From Lishizhenia sp033720595 (GTDB lineage Bacteria; Bacteroidota; Bacteroidia; Flavobacteriales_D; Crocinitomicaceae): a stretch of 18,948 bases of DNA. The stretch lies in the NCBI RefSeq assembly GCF_033720595.1, contig NZ_JAWWCF010000037.1, forward strand, positions 1 through 18,948. The letters are read 5' to 3'. Positions within the stretch are counted from its first letter, which is position 1; each line of letters opens with the position of its first letter. The translations under genes and the position numbers were made by a program. Under the pieces are notes generated by a model. That model ran no database searches. It saw only the letters and a program-made list of their open reading frames with translations, and was not told the DNA's origin. This document shows positions 7,632 through 14,440 of this stretch, in pieces.

Positions 7632-8927
7632 TTAGCGTTTTTGTACAAGAACTACATCTCCTCTATAAGTCTTTGGTGCATTTTCTATACTTTGTTCTAG
7701 ACTCACTTGCCAAATAAATGTTTGATTGTACTTCGCAAGTTGTCCTGTTCTAATATCAATACCATCCCAAGGTTGTGTAACATCATTGGTTTCATACATT
7801 ACACCACCGTTACTAGGGTCTATCACTCTAAATGTGAAAGGAACATTCATTCGTTTTAAACTTTCTGGTAAAAAGCTTCTGTTTTCTGGAATAATACTTT
7901 CAGGGTTCAAAGCGTTGTTTGCCATTAAGTTAAAGTCTTTATCAACCGTAATCGTTTTTTGTTCAGAGTAAGTACAACCATTTAAATCGGTTACCTCATA
8001 ATTTAACGTATGTGTTCCTTGGGTATAACAGTATATTTCATCGTTGTTGTTCAATTTAACCGGAGTTCCATCTAAGAACCATTGCCCTTCATAAACCTCA
8101 TTAGTGTTTGAAATTTGAATCACCGGTAAACCATTTTCTTCATTAAACAAATTCGCTTCTGCTCTGAAGAAAATATTTGGTTTTGCATGAAGTGTTATCA
8201 TCTCCGTTCCGATAACTTCATTTTGAGCATTTAAATATTCCACTTGTGTTGCGGCAGTAATCTTAGATACTTTTGCCTGTTCATTGTGCAAGAGCTCAAA
8301 GGTTCTTCCATTTACTCTGGCTTTAACTTTGTGATTTAGACTGTTGTTGCGAATTATTAATTCTCCGTTATAACATAGCGTAGTTTGTGGAACAACTCCT
8401 TGTGTGTATATGGTTTCAAATTCATTTACCTCAGTTTTAGTATCAGCCACATCTTCTTTAACCTCTTCTTTTTTATCTTGAGAATTTATTGATTCCGATA
8501 CCGAGGAAGTCTGGGGTTGATTCTTTTGATTCTCTTGAGCATTTTGAGAGGTGTTTTGAACAATGTTCTTTTCTGGCGCATATTCTATACGTACCTCATT
8601 CGCTTTTTCATCCTCAGTAGAAACAATAGTTTCATTCTTCTCTTCAGAAGTGATGTCTTCTGTAGTTTTTACTTCTTCAAGCTGATCAACTACGGGTGAT
8701 GTGTGTCTACTTTGTTTTTCCGTAGACGGAGAATTCTCCCAGGTCATCACCAACATCGTACTTAGTATCGCAATTACAGCCGCACCACCTAACCAGTACC
8801 AACGAGAAGTAGTTGGACTTGCTTTGGCGTCTAGCTTTGCCTCCATCTGAGACCAAGCTGAAGCTTCGTAAGGCATCTCGAAATTATCGAGCTTATCCTT
8901 AAGTATGTTTTCTAAATTGTCTTTCAT
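7632..8927 (-). CDS. Membrane anti-sigma-like protein with Ig/PKD-like and CHU_C-like C-terminal regions
   Basis: A 431-residue probable regulator of the ECF sigma factor encoded just upstream. Residues 1-42 are a short cytoplasmic segment with the pattern of Bacteroidota anti-sigma N-termini (LDNFEMPYEASAWSQMEAKL). A single TM helix follows (about 43-63, WYWLGGAAVIAILSTMLVMTW minus its ends), with no signal peptide. Residues 65-170 are a low-complexity Glu/Lys/Gln/Ser linker. Residues about 250-330 resemble an Ig/PKD-like domain ending DLNGCTYSEQKTITV. The last 90 residues follow the CHU_C/T9SS type B layout: NPESIIPENRSFLP, FTFRVIDPSNGGVMYE, PWDGI, FIWQVSL and GDVVLVQKR. Topology would put all of this in the periplasm. 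The gene overlaps the sigma gene by four bases (ATGA). The pairing is inferred from position and layout; the C-terminal match is by eye. Confidence 0.78.
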   Translation of the reverse strand: MKDNLENILKDKLDNFEMPYEASAWSQMEAKLDAKASPTTSRWYWLGGAAVIAILSTMLVMTWENSPSTEKQSRHTSPVVDQLEEVKTTEDITSEEKNETIVSTEDEKANEVRIEYAPEKNIVQNTSQNAQENQKNQPQTSSVSESINSQDKKEEVKEDVADTKTEVNEFETIYTQGVVPQTTLCYNGELIIRNNSLNHKVKARVNGRTFELLHNEQAKVSKITAATQVEYLNAQNEVIGTEMITLHAKPNIFFRAEANLFNEENGLPVIQISNTNEVYEGQWFLDGTPVKLNNNDEIYCYTQGTHTLNYEVTDLNGCTYSEQKTITVDKDFNLMANNALNPESIIPENRSFLPESLKRMNVPFTFRVIDPSNGGVMYETNDVTQPWDGIDIRTGQLAKYNQTFIWQVSLEQSIENAPKTYRGDVVLVQKR

Positions 8928-9490
8928 TCGTGTAGTTTGACAAATTTGTGTTCTAATATCTTTTTCAAGTTCTGTTTTGCTTTAGAGTAATTGGACTTGG
9001 AAGTACCTTCACTAATATCCAATAATTCGGCAATCTCTTTATGTGTATAGTTCTCAACAGCATATAAGTTAAAAACAGTTCTGTAAGCCGGAGATAATTC
9101 TTGAATTGCTTCTAAGGCTAATTCTGCTTTAATACTGGTGAGATCTTGCTCATCTATTTCAAACTCTTCTGTTTCATCACTCACAAAGAGATACGTTTCA
9201 TCCGTTCTAAAGGGCTGTCTTTTAAGTCGACGTGTGGCGTCTATTGAAGCATTTACCATAATTCTTCTGACCCATCCCTCAAAAGATCCTTTGAAATCAA
9301 AATCCTTGAGTTTGTCAAAAATCTTTATAAATGCCTCTTGCAGTACTTCTTGTGCACTGTCTTTATCTTTCGTATAGCGCATACACACGGCCAACATCTT
9401 ACCATAAAACATCTTGAATAGTTGTTCTTGGTCGTAGCGATTTCCCGCTACACAACCATCAATTATTTTTTTTAATTGTTCTTTTTCCAC
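8924..9490 (-). CDS. ECF-family RNA polymerase sigma factor
   Basis: A 188-residue sigma-70 family protein of extracytoplasmic-function type. Region 2 spans about residues 24-92 and includes the core-binding AQEVLQEAFIKIFDKL and the WVRRIMVNASIDATRR end of region 2.4. An acidic linker (DETEEFEIDEQD, 105-116) leads to region 4 at about 126-178, with ELSPAYRTVFNLYAVENYTH, KEIAELLDISEGT and SKSNYSKAKQNLKKIL forming the -35-recognition helix-turn-helix. The start is a GTG at 9490: an in-frame TAA lies two codons upstream, and the next Met would cut into region 2. It is first in a two-gene operon and shares ATGA with the membrane partner, which probably sequesters it. The target promoters are unknown. 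Confidence 0.93.
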   Translation of the reverse strand: MEKEQLKKIIDGCVAGNRYDQEQLFKMFYGKMLAVCMRYTKDKDSAQEVLQEAFIKIFDKLKDFDFKGSFEGWVRRIMVNASIDATRRLKRQPFRTDETYLFVSDETEEFEIDEQDLTSIKAELALEAIQELSPAYRTVFNLYAVENYTHKEIAELLDISEGTSKSNYSKAKQNLKKILEHKFVKLHE

Positions 9491-9599
9491 CGTTTATACA
9501 CTTGCTTAACGACCTACCTTTTGTTAGGTTGCCATTTTTTTTGGGTTAAATATAAATTTTAGTTTAACATCAAAATGTTGATAACCATGATCTTTCTTT

Positions 9600-9627
9600 A
9601 GGAAGGTAATCCACCATCCTTTTTTTA
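9600..9627 (+). terminator. Orphan terminator-like hairpin
   Basis: AGGA (9600-9603) pairs with TCCT (9617-9620), and GGT (9605-9607) with ACC (9613-9615). There is one A-A mismatch and an AATCC loop, then a run of eight T residues (9620-9627). It reads as a plus-strand terminator, but the nearest upstream plus-strand gene ends at 7485, with a minus-strand operon between. It may end a small or antisense transcript arising near the sigma promoter, or be fortuitous. Confidence 0.4.
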
Positions 9628-9671
9628 CGTCCTACCCAGAAGATACGGCAATTTTATAGATATGGGAAGGG

Positions 9672-9687
9672 CTTTTAGAGCTAAAAG
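9672..9687. repeat. Perfect 7-bp inverted repeat upstream of mdh
   Basis: CTTTTAG (9672-9678) and CTAAAAG (9681-9687) are separated by two bases. The tight spacing and lack of a T tract suggest a protein-binding dyad more than an RNA hairpin. It lies 117 nt before mdh and about 182 nt before the sigma gene start. Confidence 0.45.
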
Positions 9688-9762
9688 TGTGAAGAAAAAC
9701 ACAGAATGAGGAATTTCTCGAAGATAAATACTTTAATGCGAAAGATTTCCTCAAAAAATGAT

Positions 9763-9770
9763 TAATTTCG
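9763..9770 (+). promoter_or_regulatory. Possible -7 element for mdh
   Basis: TAATTTCG matches seven of eight positions of TAnnTTTG and lies 33 nt before the mdh ATG, a sensible leader length. No clear TTG occurs at the -33 distance, so it is tentative. Confidence 0.4.
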
Positions 9771-9803
9771 CTTTGAATTTTTTAATACAATAAACTAATT
9801 ATA

Positions 9804-10742
9804 ATGAAAGTAACAGTAGTAGGTGCTGGTAACGTTGGTGCAACATGTGCTGATGTATTAGCGCACAAAGAAATCGCGAATGAAATCGTATTGTTAGATA
9901 TTAAAGAAGGTTTTGCTGAAGGTAAAGCTTTGGATATCTGGGAAACATCTCCAATCAACTTATACGATTCAAGAACTACTGGTTCTACTAATGATTACTC
10001 TAAAACTGCAGATTCTGACGTTGTTGTAATTACTTCAGGTTTACCAAGAAAACCGGGTATGTCTAGAGATGACTTAATCGCTACAAACGCAGGTATCGTT
10101 AAGTCGGTAACTGAAAACGTAATCAAGTACTCTCCAGAAGCTAAAATCATTATCGTTTCTAACCCGTTAGACGTAATGACTTACTGTGCATACTTAACTG
10201 CAAAAGTAGATCCTTCAAGAGTATTCGGTATGGCTGGTGTTTTAGATACTGCACGTTACCGTTCTTTCTTGGCAATGGAGTTGAACGTTTCTCCTAAAGA
10301 TATCCAAGCGGTATTGATGGGTGGTCACGGTGATACTATGGTTCCATTACCACGATACACTACAGTTGGAGGTATTCCTGTAACTGAATTAATCGAAGAA
10401 GATAAATTAAACGAAATCATCGAAAGAACTAAGTTTGGTGGTGGTGAAATCGTTAAATTATTAGGTACTTCTGCATGGTACGCACCAGGAGCTGCTGCAG
10501 CTCAAATGGTTGAAGCTATCGTAAGAGACCAAAAACGTATTTTCCCAGTTTGTGCATGGTTACAAGGTGAGTACGGAATGGATAACATCTACTTAGGTGT
10601 ACCAGTAGTATTAGGTAAAAACGGTATCGAGAAAATTATTGAATTAGACTTGAACGCTGACGAAAGAGCATTGTTAGAAGAATCTGCAACTGCTGTTAAA
10701 GGAGTGATGAAAGTATTGGATGATATGAACGTTGTATCATAA
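9804..10742 (+). CDS. mdh: Malate dehydrogenase (NAD-dependent)
   Basis: TCA-cycle enzyme interconverting malate and oxaloacetate, of the LDH-like tetrameric class. The N-terminal dinucleotide fold is VVGAGNVGATCADVLA, with D32 after the second strand, which favours NAD. Substrate arginines are R82 and R88 in GLPRKPGMSRDDL and R151 in DTARYRS. R82 within a PRKPG loop marks malate rather than lactate specificity. The catalytic dyad is the Asp of the NPLD region or the conserved D148 of VLDTAR together with H175 in GGHGDTM. The 312-residue length is normal. Codons are strongly biased towards C-ending Asn, Ile, Tyr and Phe, as in typA, implying high expression. Monocistronic, with a strong terminator. 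Confidence 0.97.
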   Translation: MKVTVVGAGNVGATCADVLAHKEIANEIVLLDIKEGFAEGKALDIWETSPINLYDSRTTGSTNDYSKTADSDVVVITSGLPRKPGMSRDDLIATNAGIVKSVTENVIKYSPEAKIIIVSNPLDVMTYCAYLTAKVDPSRVFGMAGVLDTARYRSFLAMELNVSPKDIQAVLMGGHGDTMVPLPRYTTVGGIPVTELIEEDKLNEIIERTKFGGGEIVKLLGTSAWYAPGAAAAQMVEAIVRDQKRIFPVCAWLQGEYGMDNIYLGVPVVLGKNGIEKIIELDLNADERALLEESATAVKGVMKVLDDMNVVS

Positions 10743-10768
10743 GCAATAGTTAATCGACAATGATGTTG

Positions 10769-10799
10769 AAAGGGAAGTGCTAAGCGCTTCCCTTTTTTT
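10769..10799 (+). terminator. Terminator of mdh
   Basis: A 12-bp stem (AAAGGGAAG 10769-10777 with CTTCCCTTT 10787-10795, extended inward by T-G, G-C and C-G pairs) closes a TAA triloop and runs into T residues to 10799. It is the strongest intrinsic terminator in the window and lies 26 nt after the stop codon. Confidence 0.93.
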
Positions 10800-10886
10800 G
10801 TGACTTGTATTTTGGTTTACGCTTTCAGAAGCATATCCTAAAAATAATACCCTATAAATCGCAGAAAAGCTTACCTTTAATTAAGT

Positions 10887-11456
10887 ATGAATTCTTCTGA
10901 AGTTATAATTAAAAATATGGTTTGTCCCCGTTGCATTGCTGCAGTGGAGACTTTGTGTAAAGATTTAAATATTGCCTACCAATCCGTCGAATTGGGGAAG
11001 CTTGAATTAAAGGAATCACTATCCAATGAAATTCTACAAGAATTAGATGAGGGGTTGAAAAAACTTGGTTTTGAAAGGAGTTCAGGAGGGCAACATGATC
11101 TTATTACGCACATAAAATCATTGGTGATTCATCAGATACATCATAACAAAGAACCGCTTACCATCAATTTTTCGAATTTTTTAAGCGAGCAAACCCATCA
11201 CGAATATACGTATCTAAGCAGGTTGTTTTCCAGTAATGAAGGAGAAACCTTGGAGCAATTTATCCTCAAACAAAAAATCGAAAAGGTAAAGGAACTCTTG
11301 AGTTACGATGAAATGAGTTTGACAGAAATTGCTTATCAACTTAATTACAGTTCAGCAGCTTATCTATCTAGTCAGTTCAAGAAAATTACTGGACAAACAC
11401 CGAGTGCATTCAAAAATAGTGAGGGAAGCAAGCGTTTAAGCCTTGATAAAATCTAA
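10887..11456 (+). CDS. HMA-like/AraC-type transcriptional regulator of the copper locus
   Basis: A 189-residue putative metal-responsive regulator. The N-terminal 62 residues resemble a heavy-metal-associated (HMA) domain: a metal-binding-type CxxC sits in MVCPRCIAAV (C13, C16), and the segment ends GLKKLGFE, as HMA domains do. A linker with a His cluster (IHQIHH, H82/H85/H86) leads to an AraC-family DNA-binding domain with two helix-turn-helices: about 95-119 (FSNFLSEQTHHEYTYLSRLF) and 143-175 (SLTEIAYQLNYSSAAYLSSQFKKITGQTPSAFK). There is no sugar-binding AraC N-domain. It lies 92 nt upstream of the Cu(I) ATPase on the same strand. Direct metal sensing by the CxxC is inferred from the fusion and its location. 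Confidence 0.87.
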   Translation: MNSSEVIIKNMVCPRCIAAVETLCKDLNIAYQSVELGKLELKESLSNEILQELDEGLKKLGFERSSGGQHDLITHIKSLVIHQIHHNKEPLTINFSNFLSEQTHHEYTYLSRLFSSNEGETLEQFILKQKIEKVKELLSYDEMSLTEIAYQLNYSSAAYLSSQFKKITGQTPSAFKNSEGSKRLSLDKI

Positions 11457-11503
11457 AAGGGCAAAATCTTATAAAATCTCCACAAAATTATATAATAGAT
11501 TTT
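11448..11503. repeat. Repeated AAAATCT word between the regulator and copA
   Basis: AAAATCT occurs at 11448-11454 (overlapping the regulator's stop region), 11463-11469 and 11473-11479, and its inverse AGATTTT at 11497-11503. The first and third copies extend to ATAAAATCT. AraC-type proteins bind direct or inverted half-sites, so this could be an operator for copA. The same nine bases also occur at 16351-16359 and 16907-16915, so the word is not specific and the AT-rich composition weakens the case. Confidence 0.3.
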
Positions 11504-11548
11504 CTAGTTGAATGACCGAACTTTGTTTTAAGCTTAAAATCAAAGAAA

Positions 11549-13756
11549 ATGTCTAAAACAATAAAAAATACTTTTCCGGTAGAGGGAATGAGTTGTGCAA
11601 GTTGTGCCAATCATGTCGAAAAAGCCTTAAATAAACAAGAGGGCGTTATTCATGCAGCTGTAAATTTTGCCGATAATACGGTAACCATAGAGCTTAATGA
11701 GGATGTAAATAAAGAAGTTTTACGCGATGCTGTTAGTGATGCAGGTTATACTCTTTTAATAGAAGATGAAGACGAAGAGGAGCGGAAAGGCGAGGCGTAC
11801 CAGAGGAAATTAAAAAATACCATTTGGGCAGGAGTATTTACACTTCCGGTTTTTGTGCTTTCCATGTTTTTTATGCATTGGAAACCTGGGGAGTATATAT
11901 CCTTTGCTCTGAGTATACCTGTGCTGTTTGTCTTCGGAAAGCACTTCTTTGTGAATGCTTTTAAACAAGCAAAGCACGGACAGGTCAACATGGATTCATT
12001 GGTGGCAATGAGTACGGGAATTGCATTTGTAATCAGTGTTTTCAATACTTTATACCCACAGTTTTGGATAGAGAGAGGCTTGGAAGCTCATGTTTATTTT
12101 GAAGCTGCAACGGTAATCATCACGTTTATTTCTATTGGTGATTTATTAGAAGAAAGGGCTAAATCCAAAACGAGTGCTTCGCTAAAAAAGTTAATGGGAC
12201 TTCAGCCAAAAGAAGTGCAAGTGGAACGTTGGGGAGAAAAACAAACTATCAGTATTGAAAAAGTAGCAGTGCATGATGTGGTGCTTGTAAAACCTGGCGA
12301 TAAAATCCCGGTAGACGGTAAAATTGTAAGTGGTGATTCGTACGTGGATGAAAGTATGATAACAGGGGAGCCTATTGCAGAATATAAGCAATCAGGTGAT
12401 GAAGTTTTTACAGGCTCGATAAATCAAAATGGTAGTTTTAAAATTAAAGCGAGTAAAGTTGGGAAAGACACCTTCTTGGCCCAGGTCATAGAACGAGTGA
12501 AGCAGGCACAAGGAAGTAAAGCTCCCGTGCAAAAATTAGCCGATAAAATTGCGAGTGTTTTTGTTCCTACTGTATTTGGAATTGCTTTATTGACTTTTGG
12601 AGCTTGGATGATTTGGGGAGGAGAAGATAAAATATTTCATGCTACCATGAATGCAATAGCTGTAATGGTAATTGCCTGTCCTTGTGCCTTGGGGCTAGCA
12701 ACTCCAACAGCGATCATGGTTGGAATGGGAAAAGGAGCCGAAAACAATATCTTGATAAAGAATGCTGAAAGTATTGAGTTAGCTCATAAAGTAGATGCCA
12801 TTATTATAGATAAAACAGGAACTGTAACTGAGGGGAAACCTGTGGTAACGGACTTACTTTGGACGAATGATGTGGAAACAGATCATTTAAAAGCTGTTTT
12901 GTTAGCTATAGAGGAAAAGTCTGAACATCCTCTGGCCCATGCAATTGTAAATTTCCTGAAACAACATGAAGTTAAAAATACAGCAGATTTAAAAGCATTT
13001 GACACGCTTAAGGGGAAAGGTGTAAAGGCTATAGATGAAGGTGATTTGACCTATTTCGTAGGAAGTATCGCGCTAATGAAAGAACTTTCTATTCCAATTC
13101 AAGATGAACAATTGGCAGAAGCTGAGCTGTGGCAGGAGAAAGCTAAAACATTGGTTGCTTTTGCTAATAAAAACGGAGTTTTAGCCTTGATAGGAATTAG
13201 GGATGAAATTAAACCAGGAACTAAGGAGGTATTGGAAGACTTAAAATCTTCAGGGATAGAAATACACATGATGAGTGGTGATAGTCAACAAACTACCGCA
13301 AAAGTCGCAAAAGAGCTAGGGTTAGACAGTTATAAGGGAGGTGTTCTTCCACAAGATAAAGCTGAATTGGCGCAACAACTGCAATCGAAAGGTAGGACTG
13401 TGGCCATGATAGGAGATGGGATTAACGATACCGAAGCCCTTGCACAAGCCGATGTGAGTATTGCCATGGGGAAAGGTTCTGATGTGGCCATAGACGTTGC
13501 CCAAATAACCTTGATAGGTTCAGATTTGAAATTGTTGACCAAAGCTTTTGCAATTTCTCATTTGACGGTGAAAGGGATTCGGCAGAACCTTTTTTGGGCC
13601 TTTATCTACAATTTGATAGGTATTCCTGTGGCCGCAGGAATTTTATATCCTATCAATGGGTTTTTGTTAGATCCTATGCTTGCTGGAGCTGCAATGGCTT
13701 TTAGTTCGATATCCGTTGTTTTAAATAGTTTGCGTATAAAGGGACAAAAGATTTAG
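11549..13756 (+). CDS. copA: Copper-exporting P1B-type ATPase (CopA-like)
   Basis: Inner-membrane pump exporting Cu(I) to the periplasm at the cost of ATP. One N-terminal HMA domain carries GMSCASC (C16, C19). The actuator has TGE (272-274), the TM6 ion site is CPC (377-379), the phosphorylated Asp is D421 in DKTGT, the nucleotide domain has the HP motif (460-461), and the hinge is GDGIND (622-627). Y687-N688 in TM7 and M716 with S719-S720 in TM8 (MAFSS) are the P1B-1 signature for Cu(I) or Ag(I). Its 735 residues are normal for a single-HMA member and nothing is degenerate. Encoded downstream of the HMA/AraC regulator, which probably controls it. Confidence 0.96.
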   Translation: MSKTIKNTFPVEGMSCASCANHVEKALNKQEGVIHAAVNFADNTVTIELNEDVNKEVLRDAVSDAGYTLLIEDEDEEERKGEAYQRKLKNTIWAGVFTLPVFVLSMFFMHWKPGEYISFALSIPVLFVFGKHFFVNAFKQAKHGQVNMDSLVAMSTGIAFVISVFNTLYPQFWIERGLEAHVYFEAATVIITFISIGDLLEERAKSKTSASLKKLMGLQPKEVQVERWGEKQTISIEKVAVHDVVLVKPGDKIPVDGKIVSGDSYVDESMITGEPIAEYKQSGDEVFTGSINQNGSFKIKASKVGKDTFLAQVIERVKQAQGSKAPVQKLADKIASVFVPTVFGIALLTFGAWMIWGGEDKIFHATMNAIAVMVIACPCALGLATPTAIMVGMGKGAENNILIKNAESIELAHKVDAIIIDKTGTVTEGKPVVTDLLWTNDVETDHLKAVLLAIEEKSEHPLAHAIVNFLKQHEVKNTADLKAFDTLKGKGVKAIDEGDLTYFVGSIALMKELSIPIQDEQLAEAELWQEKAKTLVAFANKNGVLALIGIRDEIKPGTKEVLEDLKSSGIEIHMMSGDSQQTTAKVAKELGLDSYKGGVLPQDKAELAQQLQSKGRTVAMIGDGINDTEALAQADVSIAMGKGSDVAIDVAQITLIGSDLKLLTKAFAISHLTVKGIRQNLFWAFIYNLIGIPVAAGILYPINGFLLDPMLAGAAMAFSSISVVLNSLRIKGQKI

Positions 13757-13786
13757 TTAATTTAGAAGGATAATGTGAACTAAAGC

Positions 13787-14440
13787 ATGAGCAAAGTCTA
13801 TTGTATTAGTGGTTTAGGAGTAGATGAGAGGGCGTTTTCTCAACTCCATTTTAAAGATGTTGAAATGGTCCATATTCCTTGGTTAGATTTTAAACCAAAT
13901 GAAGGTTTAAAGGATTATGCGTATCGCTTATATCAACAAATGGAAGTAGAAGATAATTATCACCTCATGGGCTTGTCTTTAGGAGGGATGATAGCGCAAG
14001 AAATTGCAAAAATTCACCCTCCAAAGCATTTGTTTTTACTTTCAACTGCTACAAAGCCCGAGGATATTAGTCGCATACGTTTGTTGGGTAAAATTCGAAT
14101 TCAATATCTACTACCGGATTATCTTTTGACCCACACAAATGCTTTTCTTAATTGGTATTTTGGTGTGAAATCTAAAACAACTAAGGTGATTTTAAAAGAA
14201 ATGATGGCAGATGCAGATCCTACTTTTATTCGAAGAGCAATTACGGCCATAGTTGAATGGCAAGGTGGGAACTTATCGAAGGGGGATCCCTGTAAAACCC
14301 ACGTTATTCATGGTGCTGCAGATCGGCTTATTCCCATGCGTAAAGATACTGATGTAGTATTTCCGAACGGAGGTCATTTAGTAATCCTGGAAAAGGGTGA
14401 AGCTATTTCTCAATATATTGAACAGCAGATTAAACCTTAG
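13787..14440 (+). CDS. Alpha/beta hydrolase-fold protein
   Basis: Small (217 residues) alpha/beta hydrolase with an intact triad: Ser64 in GLSLGG, Asp179 in HGAADRLIP, and His197 in NGGHLVI. The N-terminal ISGLGVDERAF provides the oxyanion region (family HGxG position). The lid is short and there is no signal peptide, so it is cytosolic. The nearest families are esterases and uncharacterised YqiA/BioH-size hydrolases; the substrate is unknown. It follows copA by 30 nt on the same strand and may be read through from it, but nothing ties it to copper. Its TAG stop overlaps the TAA of the converging sanA gene. Confidence 0.85.
   Translation: MSKVYCISGLGVDERAFSQLHFKDVEMVHIPWLDFKPNEGLKDYAYRLYQQMEVEDNYHLMGLSLGGMIAQEIAKIHPPKHLFLLSTATKPEDISRIRLLGKIRIQYLLPDYLLTHTNAFLNWYFGVKSKTTKVILKEMMADADPTFIRRAITAIVEWQGGNLSKGDPCKTHVIHGAADRLIPMRKDTDVVFPNGGHLVILEKGEAISQYIEQQIKP

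Larger units (their letters stand above)
9491..9803. other. 313-nt divergent intergenic region with several inverted repeats
   Basis: This gap separates the divergent sigma-factor and mdh genes and must hold both promoters. I see no coding frame of note. From left to right it contains a 5-bp stem (ACCTA/TAGGT, about 9512-9529 on the minus strand) in the sigma leader, a terminator-like hairpin with a T tract (9600-9627), a perfect 7-bp dyad (9672-9687), a longer bulged inverted repeat (9708-9752), and a -7-like box (9763-9770). The density of dyads is higher than in the other gaps of this window. Confidence 0.6.

Noticed and set aside
9491..9803. Riboswitch or tRNA in the largest gap
   Set aside because: No cloverleaf, GTTC-type T-loop or known riboswitch core was seen; only simple dyads.
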